Source of the DNA: Planctomycetota bacterium
GTDB taxonomy: Bacteria; Planctomycetota; Phycisphaerae; Tepidisphaerales; Tepidisphaeraceae
Assembly: GCA_029777755.1 (NCBI GenBank)
Contig: JAKORQ010000243.1
Coordinates: 1 to 6,434, forward strand
Direction: 5' to 3'
Length of the DNA stretch: 6,434 nt
Numbering within the stretch: the first letter of the stretch is position 1; each line of letters starts with the position of its first letter. The notes under the pieces were generated by a model, which worked only from the letters and a program-made list of their open reading frames with translations, was not told the origin of the DNA and made no database searches. Made by a program: the position numbers and the translations under genes. Positions 1-5,905 of the stretch are shown in pieces.

Positions 1-31
1 AAGACTGTCCGGAGTGGTATACGATAAGGTG

Positions 32-244
32 ATGGGCAAGTGGTTGATCATCGCGGGACTGGTGATTGCCGCGTTGGGAGTCGTGGTCTACCTGCTGGAG
101 CGGACGGGCTTCCGCGGTCTGCCGGGAGACATTCGCTACGAATCAGAAAACGTAAAGGTCTATTTTCCCATCGCTACCAGCATCGTTCTATCCATCCTCC
201 TGACCCTGATAATGTGGCTGGTCAGTTATTTACGTAACCGTTGA
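32..244 (+). CDS. DUF2905 family small membrane protein
   Basis: The 70-residue product matches the DUF2905 pattern: an N-terminal hydrophobic helix (about residues 4-22), a conserved loop GFRGLPGDI (26-34), a short polar stretch leading to YFPIATSI (44-51), and a second helix (about 47-66) ending in a basic tail. The family is widespread in bacteria and its function is unknown; it is predicted to sit in the cytoplasmic membrane. I chose the ATG at 32 because the family normally begins with M-G-K just before the first helix. A GTG at 14 would add six residues. The ribosome site is ambiguous: AAGG at 26-29 is very close and GGAG at 11-14 is rather far. Two reading frames entering from the left end close at TAA 25-27 and TGA 30-32, so an upstream gene may end against or overlap this start. 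Family assignment is confident; the role is unknown. Confidence 0.87.
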   Translation: MGKWLIIAGLVIAALGVVVYLLERTGFRGLPGDIRYESENVKVYFPIATSIVLSILLTLIMWLVSYLRNR

Positions 245-344
245 CGCCACCTTGGGTAGCTAGCAACTGCTCAGGCCGGTATATTTCCGACTACCGCCGA
301 CAGATGTTCTGGGCGGAGTATTTACGCGCACAAAGGAGACATAT

Positions 345-842
345 ATGTCCGATACCAAGACCAATCTCGAAGTGGCGTTCGCCGGCGAAAGCATGGCCAA
401 CCGAAAGTACACCGCCTTTGCCCGCAAGGCCGAGCAGGAAGGCTTCCCGGTGGTCGCCCGCCTGTTCCGCGCCGCCGCCGAGGCCGAGACGATCCATGCC
501 ATCGCCCACCTGGCCAACATGGACGGGATCAAGTCCACCGCCGAGAACCTCAAGACCGCCATCGAGGGTGAGACCTACGAGTACCAGTCCATGTACCCTC
601 CCATGATCGAGCAGGCGAAGGCGGAGAACCACAAGGCCCGCCGCATGTTCGAGATGGCCTCCCAGGCGGAAGCCGTCCATGCCAAGCTGTACGCCATGGC
701 CCTGGAGGCCGTGCAGAACGGCAAGGACCTCGACGCCGACGTGTTCTATATGTGCCCGGTCTGCGGCGATATCGAGATCGGCCAGCCCCCGGAAAAGTGC
801 CCCATTTGCGGAGCCAAGGGCGACCGCTACCAGAAGATGTAA
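345..842 (+). CDS. rbr: Rubrerythrin (diiron peroxidase with rubredoxin-like domain)
   Basis: This 165-residue protein has the two-domain layout of classical rubrerythrin. A ferritin-like four-helix domain (about 1-130) carries the expected diiron ligands: E15, E48 with H51 (EAETIH), E76 with E79 (GETYEY), and E109 with H112 (EAVH). A C-terminal rubredoxin-like domain has the FeS4 cysteines C137/C140 (CPVCGD) and C152/C155 (CPICGA). The family reduces hydrogen peroxide to water in the cytoplasm, taking electrons from rubredoxin or NAD(P)H-linked reductases, and protects anaerobes and microaerophiles from oxidative stress. The start is fixed by a strong AAAGGAG at 332-338, six bases before the ATG. 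A terminator follows, so it is probably transcribed alone. The only -10-like element I see upstream is TATATT at 280-285, without a good -35. No redox partner gene lies beside it in this window. The domain order is the standard one, not the reversed form. Confidence 0.97.
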   Translation: MSDTKTNLEVAFAGESMANRKYTAFARKAEQEGFPVVARLFRAAAEAETIHAIAHLANMDGIKSTAENLKTAIEGETYEYQSMYPPMIEQAKAENHKARRMFEMASQAEAVHAKLYAMALEAVQNGKDLDADVFYMCPVCGDIEIGQPPEKCPICGAKGDRYQKM

Positions 843-864
843 ACGTATACCTCCTTTTGCAGGC

Positions 865-900
865 GCGGCCATTCCTCCTGGGATGGCCGCTCTCTTTTTT
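865..900 (+). terminator. Intrinsic terminator of rubrerythrin gene
   Basis: An 11-bp stem pairs GCGGCCATTCC (865-875) with GGGATGGCCGC (880-890), with one T-G wobble, around a TCCT loop. It is followed directly by TCTCTTTTTT (891-900). It starts 22 bases after the rubrerythrin stop codon. Strong stem, short loop and T-tract make this a standard rho-independent terminator that separates rubrerythrin from rimO. Confidence 0.93.
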
Positions 901-984
901 GCGGCAGCTTGCCAATAATTCCCCTGCCGAGCTCGAACGCCTTCGCTTTCCGCTCGTAAGCTGTGTATTGTTACCGACCCTACG

Positions 985-2409
985 ATGAGCCTGAAGCACA
1001 GCAACAAGAAACGTCCGGTCCAGACCGTCGGCTTCATAAGCCTCGGTTGTCCCAAGAATCTCGTCGATTCCGAGAAGATGCTCGGTCTGCTAGCCGAGGA
1101 TGGATTGGCCATCACCGCAAACCCGGCCGACGCCGACGCCATCGTTATCAACACCTGCGGGTTCCTTCAGGCATCCAAGGATGAGTCGCTGGAAGCCATC
1201 CGCGAGGCGGCCGAATACAAGAAGAAAGGTCGCTGCCAGCGGGTGATCGTGGCCGGCTGTCTCGCCCAGCGCTACCAGACGAAGCTGCTGGCCGAGGCGC
1301 CGGAGATCGACTCGCTGGTGGGCGTGTTCGATCGTGCTTCGATCGTGGCGGCCGTCCGTGGAAATGACATACCCGAGGAACAGCAGCCTCACTACCTGGG
1401 CAAGTACCATCAGCTCAAGCAACTCGAGAAGGTGGTGACACTCGAGCCTGACCAGGGGCGTCTGCGCCTCACCCCGCGACACTACGCCTACCTGCGTGTC
1501 TCCGAGGGATGCAACCAGGGATGCTCCTTCTGCACCATCCCCTCCATCCGTGGGCCGATGCGCTCCAAGCCCATCGAGCGCATCATCGCCGAGGCTCGCG
1601 AACTGGCGGCCGACGGATGCCAGGAACTGCTGCTCATCGGGCAGGACACCACCAGCTACGGACAAGACATCGGCTACGAGCCGGGACTTGCCGGCCTGCT
1701 GCGCACTCTCGATCGAGAATTGACCGACATCCCGTGGATTCGCCTGATGTATGCATATCCGTCCTGCTTCACGGATGAGATGATCCGCGCCATCGCCGAC
1801 TCGCCGCGCATCCTCAAGTACATTGATATGCCGCTGCAACATATCAACGACCAGATGCTCAAGGTCATGCGCCGGCGCGTCACGCGCGAACAGACCCAGA
1901 CGCTACTGGAGAAGCTGCGCAAGTGGGTTCCCGGCATCACCATTCGCACCACCTTCATCGCCGGCTCGCCGGGTGAAACCGAGGAGCAGTTCCAGGAACT
2001 GTTGGAGTTCGTGAAGTCGTTCCAGTTCGACATGATGGGCGTTTTCGCTTACAGCCCCGAACCGGGGACGGCGATGGGTCGCCTGCCGGATCAGTTGCCG
2101 GATGAAGTGAAACAGGAGCGCGTCGAGCAGCTCATGCTGGCGCAGCAGGAGATCGCCTTCGCCAAGGCGGCGGCCATGGTCGGCAAGACGATCAAGGTGC
2201 TGGTCGATCGCCCCGCCGATTCGGACGCGGATCAGTACATCGCCCGCTCGGCGGCGCAAGCGCCCGAGATCGACTCCGTCACCCTTGTTGAGGCACGCAA
2301 GCTCAAATCGGGCAGCTTCATCGATGTGACGGTCGAGGGCTCGGATGCCTATGACCTGATCGCCCGGCCGGTCAACTCGCGCACGCGTTCCCTGCGCGTT
2401 CTTCGATAG
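985..2409 (+). CDS. rimO: Ribosomal protein S12 methylthiotransferase RimO
   Basis: RimO is a cytoplasmic radical-SAM enzyme that adds a methylthio group to the beta carbon of a conserved aspartate in ribosomal protein S12, using two 4Fe-4S clusters. The 474-residue product shows all three domains. The N-terminal UPF0004 domain has cluster cysteines C22 (SLGCPKN), C58 (NTCGF) and C92 (AGCLAQ). The radical-SAM core carries C176-x3-C180-x2-C183 (CNQGCSFCTIP). A C-terminal TRAM domain spans about 398-470. The SLGCPKNLVDSE wording and the EGCNQGCSFC motif separate RimO from the tRNA enzyme MiaB. It is slightly longer than the roughly 440 residues usual for the family, with a short basic N-terminal extension before VGFISLGC. 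The ATG at 985 has no obvious Shine-Dalgarno sequence and no alternative start is better. The glycine-rich segment reads GSPGET (327-332), where GFPGET is more usual. The DNA methyltransferase gene follows closely and is likely cotranscribed. Confidence 0.96.
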   Translation: MSLKHSNKKRPVQTVGFISLGCPKNLVDSEKMLGLLAEDGLAITANPADADAIVINTCGFLQASKDESLEAIREAAEYKKKGRCQRVIVAGCLAQRYQTKLLAEAPEIDSLVGVFDRASIVAAVRGNDIPEEQQPHYLGKYHQLKQLEKVVTLEPDQGRLRLTPRHYAYLRVSEGCNQGCSFCTIPSIRGPMRSKPIERIIAEARELAADGCQELLLIGQDTTSYGQDIGYEPGLAGLLRTLDRELTDIPWIRLMYAYPSCFTDEMIRAIADSPRILKYIDMPLQHINDQMLKVMRRRVTREQTQTLLEKLRKWVPGITIRTTFIAGSPGETEEQFQELLEFVKSFQFDMMGVFAYSPEPGTAMGRLPDQLPDEVKQERVEQLMLAQQEIAFAKAAAMVGKTIKVLVDRPADSDADQYIARSAAQAPEIDSVTLVEARKLKSGSFIDVTVEGSDAYDLIARPVNSRTRSLRVLR

Positions 2410-2439
2410 GGCTACGTCAAGTGGAGCGGCTTGTCCGAG

Positions 2440-3492
2440 ATGGAGGACCACCCGCTCTACTCCTGGTGGAACTTCTCCAGAGGCTGGCTCATCGACTCCA
2501 TTGCAGTATTATCCCCGCGGATGGATGGCCCGACCGTGACACTCAACTGGCCCGGCAAACCCAACGAGCGGCCGACCGCTCGAAGGCATCTGTTTACTCC
2601 AGATGCGCCTCCGCCGGGTTCCTGGGGCAACCGCCTGTATCACGCTGATAATCTGCCGGTGCTGGAGCATCTGGCGGCCGAGATGCCCGGGGCGTTTGAC
2701 CTCGTGTACATCGATCCCCCCTTCAATACTGGGCGACATTTCTTGCTCAGCGGCAAGCTGGCCGGCCACGCATACTCTGATCGACACGAGAACGGACTGG
2801 CGGGATATCTGTCGCAGCTATATGTGCGACTCGCCCTCATCCACCAGCTTCTATCGCCGCGGGGAACGCTGTACCTGCACTGTGACCATCGTGTCTCCTC
2901 GCATCTGCGGTTGATACTGGATGAGATCTTTTCGCCCGCCAACCTTCGCGCCCAGGTCATATGGCACTATCAGTCCGGCGGGCGCAAGCGAAGCTGCTGG
3001 TCAAACAAGCATGACGTCATCTGGATGTACTCGCGCGGCGAGGACTTCATCTTCAACCTCGACGCGGTGGGCGTTCGTCGTGGCAGCATCCGCCGAAACC
3101 ACATGAAGCAACGGGTCGGCCCTGATGGCACGGTCAGCTACACCATCCGCTCCAATGGCAAGGTATACAGCTACAGCGAGGATGACCTGCTCACGCCGGC
3201 CGACGTATGGACGGACATCTCGCACCTGCAGCAGAAGGATCCTGAGCGTACCGGATACGCCACGCAGAAACCTCAGCGGCTGCTGGAGCGCATCATCCTC
3301 GCCTCCTCCAGCCCGGAGAGCCTCGTAGCAGATTTTTATTGCGGCTCTGGCACAACACTGGTAACTGCAGCCCGGCTTGGCCGGCGCTGGATCGGCTGCG
3401 ACAGCAGCGATTCAGCCATCGATATTTGCCAGCAGCGACTCGCCAGCGGCCTTTTCGCATCCGATCACACGATTTATAGACCGGCCACGTGA
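2440..3492 (+). CDS. Solitary beta-class site-specific DNA methyltransferase (N6-adenine or N4-cytosine)
   Basis: The product (350 residues from this ATG) transfers a methyl group from S-adenosylmethionine to an exocyclic amino group in DNA. Motif order is that of the beta class: NRLYHADN (64-71), catalytic motif IV DPPFNTG (92-98), a middle region that should hold the target-recognition segment, then GYATQKP (272-278) and SAM-binding motif I DFYCGSGTT (298-306). DPPF with NTG favours adenine methylation, but N4-cytosine cannot be excluded. It is shorter than typical type III Mod subunits, so the recognition region is compact. No restriction endonuclease or specificity gene is next to it. The start is uncertain: TTG at 2431 has GGAG four bases upstream; ATG 2440 lies in the same frame; ATG 2521 (MDGPTVTLNWPGK) resembles the usual start of related enzymes. 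Third codon positions between 2440 and 2500 are strongly G/C in this frame, which favours an early start. Confidence 0.9.
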   Translation: MEDHPLYSWWNFSRGWLIDSIAVLSPRMDGPTVTLNWPGKPNERPTARRHLFTPDAPPPGSWGNRLYHADNLPVLEHLAAEMPGAFDLVYIDPPFNTGRHFLLSGKLAGHAYSDRHENGLAGYLSQLYVRLALIHQLLSPRGTLYLHCDHRVSSHLRLILDEIFSPANLRAQVIWHYQSGGRKRSCWSNKHDVIWMYSRGEDFIFNLDAVGVRRGSIRRNHMKQRVGPDGTVSYTIRSNGKVYSYSEDDLLTPADVWTDISHLQQKDPERTGYATQKPQRLLERIILASSSPESLVADFYCGSGTTLVTAARLGRRWIGCDSSDSAIDICQQRLASGLFASDHTIYRPAT

Positions 3493-3497
3493 CACAA

Positions 3498-3532
3498 GTG
3501 ACCGAGCGCAACAGATTTCGCTCGCATGTCAC
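3498..3532. other. Long intergenic hairpin after the methyltransferase gene
   Basis: GTGACCGAGCG (3498-3508) pairs with CGCTCG (3519-3524) and, beyond a three-base CAT bulge, GTCAC (3528-3532). This gives 11 base pairs around a ten-base loop. It begins five bases after the methyltransferase stop codon. No T-tract follows, so it is not a standard intrinsic terminator on either strand. It could stabilise the upstream mRNA end, act in termination with Rho, or reduce read-through into the next gene. The fold is visible; the role is inference. Confidence 0.55.
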
Positions 3533-3577
3533 CTTCAGGCCGCTACCATAGTTGTCAGGGAATACCGAATATCGAAT

Positions 3578-4333
3578 ATGGCAGATTCAATTTTCAAACA
3601 GCTGATCGAGAGCCTGCCGGCCGACCCCAATGGCGTGCTCACCACCGTTGTTGTCGCCATGGGGATTGGCATAGGCGCTCTCACCGCGCTCCTGGGCGCC
3701 TTGCACAGCCGCGTGACGATCTCGCTGATGATGCTATCACTTGGCGCGGTACTGGGCGTATGGGTCCCTTCCAGCCTGGGAATGGAGATCGATCGCGCCA
3801 TCACCATTTCCATCGGCTCGGTGGTATTCGGGTTGCTGGGCTACCTGCTGCATCGCGTCTGCGTCGCGGTTGGCCTGGGCGTGCTGGCAACCATCGCCTC
3901 GATGGCGATCCTGTACGAGCACACTCGGCCTATCGACACCGCCGCCTCCGGCGCGGTAGATTTAGGCACGTCGTTCCTGGCAGTCGCCAGGAGCCTGTGG
4001 GAAACAGCCCCGGAGAACTTCAGGAGCCTGGCCCCGTGGGTGGCGCTTGCCACCTTCCTGGTCGCCACGATCCTCGGGCTGATATTCCGCAAGTTCGGCA
4101 TGGCAGCGCTCTACAGTCTGGGCGGCACGATGCTGACGCTGTTCTGCATCCGCCTCGGCCACGCAAGTGATAAGATCACCTGGCTGGATTCACTCAAGTC
4201 CGGCCCGATGACCATCGCCGCCCTGGGAATGGCGATGCTGCTGGTCGGATTCATGACACAGATGGTGCTGCTGCATCGGCCGACCACTGAACCGGAACCC
4301 AGCAGGCGGAAGGAAGAGGAAGTGGAAGTCTGA
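3578..4333 (+). CDS. Multi-spanning membrane protein of unknown function (first of a pair)
   Basis: I do not recognise a named family with confidence. The 251-residue product has about seven hydrophobic segments (roughly 19-42, 46-66, 74-91, 93-112, 151-170, 174-193 and 210-232), an amphipathic N-terminus and a charged C-terminal tail (233-251) rich in Glu, Arg and Lys. No catalytic motif or cysteine pair is apparent. The glycine-rich pattern GAVLG (56-60), IGSVVFGLLGY (79-89) and VGLGVL (98-103) resembles in spacing the same region of the next gene, which suggests distant relationship to TM7S3/TM198-like proteins. The open frame extends back to 3377, but that stretch overlaps the methyltransferase; ATG 3578 is the first sensible start. 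It has no good Shine-Dalgarno: AGGG at 3557-3560 is 17 bases away. The start lies in a small tandem repeat (CGAATAT twice, 3567-3580 region). It is probably transcribed together with the gene at 4397. Confidence 0.8.
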   Translation: MADSIFKQLIESLPADPNGVLTTVVVAMGIGIGALTALLGALHSRVTISLMMLSLGAVLGVWVPSSLGMEIDRAITISIGSVVFGLLGYLLHRVCVAVGLGVLATIASMAILYEHTRPIDTAASGAVDLGTSFLAVARSLWETAPENFRSLAPWVALATFLVATILGLIFRKFGMAALYSLGGTMLTLFCIRLGHASDKITWLDSLKSGPMTIAALGMAMLLVGFMTQMVLLHRPTTEPEPSRRKEEEVEV

Positions 4334-4396
4334 TCCCCCTTCCGCGACTGACAACCTGGAAGATCAAGAGCAGGGAATAACACGGAGGTTAATCCC

Positions 4397-5122
4397 ATGT
4401 TTCCTCTCGGCCTGTCGTTGGCCGCGCAGACGGCCCATGATTACATGGCCCGCCCTGAAGGTTGGCCCACGCGCAGCGATTTCATCACCTGGTGCCAGAA
4501 CATGGACTCAGTCACCGGCGCAGTGCTGGTGCTGGGCGGCATATTCTTTCTCTTCGCCGGCTACAGGATGCACCGCATGCTGGTGGCGCTCACCGGCGCG
4601 GTCATCGGGGCCTACCTGGGAGCAGGAGTCTGCCTTCAGGCAGGCTGGCCTCTCTATTACGGCATCCCCCTGGGCGCACTGATTCTCGGGCTGGTGGCGT
4701 GGTACATCACCCCGTGGGCGGCCGCGGCCATCGGCGCCATCTGTGGCGCCATGCTGGGGGCATCGCTGTGGCAGATGGCAAACCTGGATCCGCGTTTCGC
4801 CTGGTCGGGCGCGCTGACCGGCGCTGTGGCGCTTGGCCTGCTCTGCTTCATCGTCTTCCGCATCAGCGTCATCCTGTTCACCAGCCTGCAGGGAGCGGTG
4901 ATGCTGGTCCTGGGTGTGCTTGGGCTTGCTTACCAGTACTCGTTTGCCCGCCCGACGATCGAAAGCTCGGTTAACCAGTGGCCGTATTTTTTGCCGGCGC
5001 TGGTTTTTGGCCTGATGGCGATCGGGCTGACGTACCAGTTCGTTAAGGGCCCGGGCGTCAAGATGGCCGCGGCCGGTCAATCGACACGGAAAGCCCCGAG
5101 AAAGGGCAGTTCCGAGGGCTGA
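4397..5122 (+). CDS. TM7S3/TM198-like (DUF4203-type) membrane protein
   Basis: The 241-residue product is mostly hydrophobic, with about seven membrane segments (roughly 38-56, 60-80, 84-103, 107-125, 136-152, 154-177 and 196-216) and a basic, Ser/Lys-rich cytoplasmic-looking tail (217-241). The segment LFAGYRMHRMLVALTGAVIG (52-71), followed by GAYLG, resembles the signature of the TM7S3/TM198-like domain (DUF4203): a glycine, an aromatic-Arg pair, and a second glycine-rich helix. The bacterial members have no established function. The N-terminal 35 residues are moderately polar and contain a short hydrophobic stretch (FPLGLSLAA) that is too short for a confident signal peptide. The start is well supported by GGAGG at 4384-4388, eight bases before the ATG. 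It lies 63 bases after the preceding membrane-protein gene with no terminator between them, so an operon is likely. Domain match is by eye only. Confidence 0.82.
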   Translation: MFPLGLSLAAQTAHDYMARPEGWPTRSDFITWCQNMDSVTGAVLVLGGIFFLFAGYRMHRMLVALTGAVIGAYLGAGVCLQAGWPLYYGIPLGALILGLVAWYITPWAAAAIGAICGAMLGASLWQMANLDPRFAWSGALTGAVALGLLCFIVFRISVILFTSLQGAVMLVLGVLGLAYQYSFARPTIESSVNQWPYFLPALVFGLMAIGLTYQFVKGPGVKMAAAGQSTRKAPRKGSSEG

Positions 5123-5149
5123 CAATCTGGCCGAAAGCGTTCCTGCGAC

Positions 5150-5177
5150 TTGACGCATTCGCGAGATAACGTATATT
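5150..5177 (+). promoter_or_regulatory. Sigma-70-type promoter of the tRNA-Leu gene
   Basis: TTGACG (5150-5155) and TATATT (5172-5177) are separated by 16 bases. Both hexamers are close to the housekeeping consensus. Transcription would start around 5184, leaving a leader of under ten bases before the mature tRNA 5' end at 5192. Position and quality make this the best promoter in the window. Confidence 0.75.
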
Positions 5178-5191
5178 CTCAGGCCTCAGTT

Positions 5192-5275
5192 GCGGCTGTG
5201 GCGGAATTGGCAGACGCGCAAGGTTCAGGTCCTTGTGACCGCAAGGTCGTGTAGGTTCAACTCCTATCAGCCGCA
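5192..5275 (+). tRNA. tRNA-Leu, anticodon CAG (reads CUG)
   Basis: The sequence folds as a class II tRNA. The acceptor stem is GCGGCTG with CAGCCGC and an A discriminator. The D arm carries GGCGGAATTGGCAGACGC. The anticodon stem CAAGG/CCTTG (5219-5223, 5231-5235) closes the loop TTCAGGT with CAG at 5226-5228. A long variable arm GACC-GCAA-GGTC follows, and the T arm is GTAGG-TTCAACT-CCTAT with one G-U pair. The long variable arm and the overall wording are those of bacterial leucine tRNAs. The 3' CCA is not encoded (CTTTT follows), so it must be added by the CCA-adding enzyme. CUG is expected to be a heavily used leucine codon in this GC-rich genome. Confidence 0.96.
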
Positions 5276-5287
5276 CTTTTGCAGCAG

Positions 5288-5313
5288 GGGCGACTCAAAA
5301 AGTCGCCCTTTTT
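5288..5313 (+). terminator. Intrinsic terminator after tRNA-Leu
   Basis: A perfect 8-bp stem GGGCGACT (5288-5295) / AGTCGCCC (5301-5308) closes a CAAAA loop and runs straight into five T residues (5309-5313). Outer repeats GCAGCA (5281-5286) and TGCTGC (5313-5318) could extend the fold. It ends 17 bases before the sigma-factor ATG, so it could also limit read-through into that gene. Confidence 0.92.
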
Positions 5314-5330
5314 GCTGCGCCAAACAACTG

Positions 5331-5873
5331 ATGGCGATTTCTCAGGACCAGTTTCGCGATCTCATCCTTGAACAGCTCGACACGCTGTACCGCGTGGCTC
5401 TGCGCCTTACGAGAAACACCGACGACGCCGAGGACCTGGTGCAGGAAGCCTGCTACCGCGCCATGCGCTCCGAGGATACCTTTAAGCTCACTCCCAGCGG
5501 CATTCGGCCGTGGCTGGTGCGGATACTGCGCAACACCTTCCTGACGCGCGTCGCCCGCGAATCGAAGCAGCCTCAGGCAACGCCAACAGAGGCGTTGGAG
5601 ATGACGCCCGACGCCCCCTCCCCCGGTGCCGAGATACCGGCCAACTACACCGAGTACATGGACCAGGAACTGGTGAGGGCTATGGACGCGCTGCCGGAGG
5701 AGTACCGGACTGTGCTGGTCCTGTGGGCCCTGGAGGACTTTACTTACCAGGAAATCGCCGATGCGCTGGAGATTCCCATAGGTACGGTCATGAGCAGGCT
5801 CTTCCGTGCCAGGGCGAGATTGACCGAGGCATTGAAGGAGTACGCCAAACGTGAGAGGATTGCCCGGGAATAG
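5331..5873 (+). CDS. ECF-type RNA polymerase sigma factor (sigma-70 family)
   Basis: The 180-residue product has the two-domain structure of extracytoplasmic-function sigma factors, which direct RNA polymerase to a small stress or envelope regulon. Region 2 (about 13-77) includes the core-binding motif TDDAEDLVQEACYRAM (30-45) and the -10-binding helix with WLVRILRNTF (61-70). A Pro-rich linker (80-104) follows. Region 4 (about 112-170) has ALPEEYRTVL (119-128) and a helix-turn-helix with TYQEIADALEIPIGTVMSRL (137-156). There is no region 1.1 or 3, as expected for this class. The ATG at 5331 is chosen because the frame upstream runs through the terminator and the tRNA gene. There is no Shine-Dalgarno sequence before it. 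A probable membrane anti-sigma gene starts 32 bases after the stop codon, the usual arrangement for cotranscribed ECF pairs. The regulon and signal are unknown. Confidence 0.94.
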   Translation: MAISQDQFRDLILEQLDTLYRVALRLTRNTDDAEDLVQEACYRAMRSEDTFKLTPSGIRPWLVRILRNTFLTRVARESKQPQATPTEALEMTPDAPSPGAEIPANYTEYMDQELVRAMDALPEEYRTVLVLWALEDFTYQEIADALEIPIGTVMSRLFRARARLTEALKEYAKRERIARE

Positions 5874-5889
5874 CATCGCATCGGCGATG
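5874..5889. other. Small hairpin between sigma and anti-sigma genes
   Basis: CATCGC (5874-5879) and GCGATG (5884-5889) form a 6-bp stem with an ATCG tetraloop, directly after the sigma-factor stop codon. A second exact GCGATG at 5903-5908 contains the ATG of the next gene, so the left arm could pair with either copy. There is no T-tract, so termination is unlikely. Any control function is inference; short repeats like this can arise by chance. Confidence 0.35.
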
Positions 5890-5905
5890 GTTCAGATCAT
5901 TAGCG

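Noticed and set aside
241..269. TTGACG at 241-246 as a -35 box for rubrerythrin
   Set aside because: It overlaps the preceding stop codon and has no acceptable -10 hexamer at 16-18 bases.
291..1154. Long open frame on the - strand (287 codons)
   Set aside because: It runs opposite to rubrerythrin, across its terminator and into rimO. The composition (Gly, Leu, Arg rich) is that of an antisense shadow of GC-rich genes.
1090..1842. Open frame on the - strand inside rimO (250 codons)
   Set aside because: It lies entirely within the well-supported rimO gene and shows no recognisable domain; an antisense shadow. The same applies to 1903-2451 and 4508-5158 on the - strand.
3377..3577. N-terminal extension of the first membrane protein back to 3377
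   Set aside because: It would overlap the last 116 bases of the methyltransferase and add a non-hydrophobic 67-residue segment with no family support. ATG 3578 fits the start of the membrane protein better.
4306..4345. Inverted repeat GCGGAAGG / CCTTCCGC around the stop codon of the first membrane protein
   Set aside because: The 24-base loop is long, there is no T-tract, and the left arm is in a purine-rich coding tail; weak as a terminator.
4347..5130. Similar CTGACAACCTGG (near 4347) and CTGACAATCTGG (near 5119), each at or after the stop of a membrane-protein gene
   Set aside because: Twelve bases with one mismatch and no flanking similarity; easily explained by chance.
5190..5330. N-terminal extension of the sigma factor back to 5190
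   Set aside because: It would translate the whole tRNA-Leu gene and its terminator. ECF sigma factors begin close to region 2, which fits ATG 5331.
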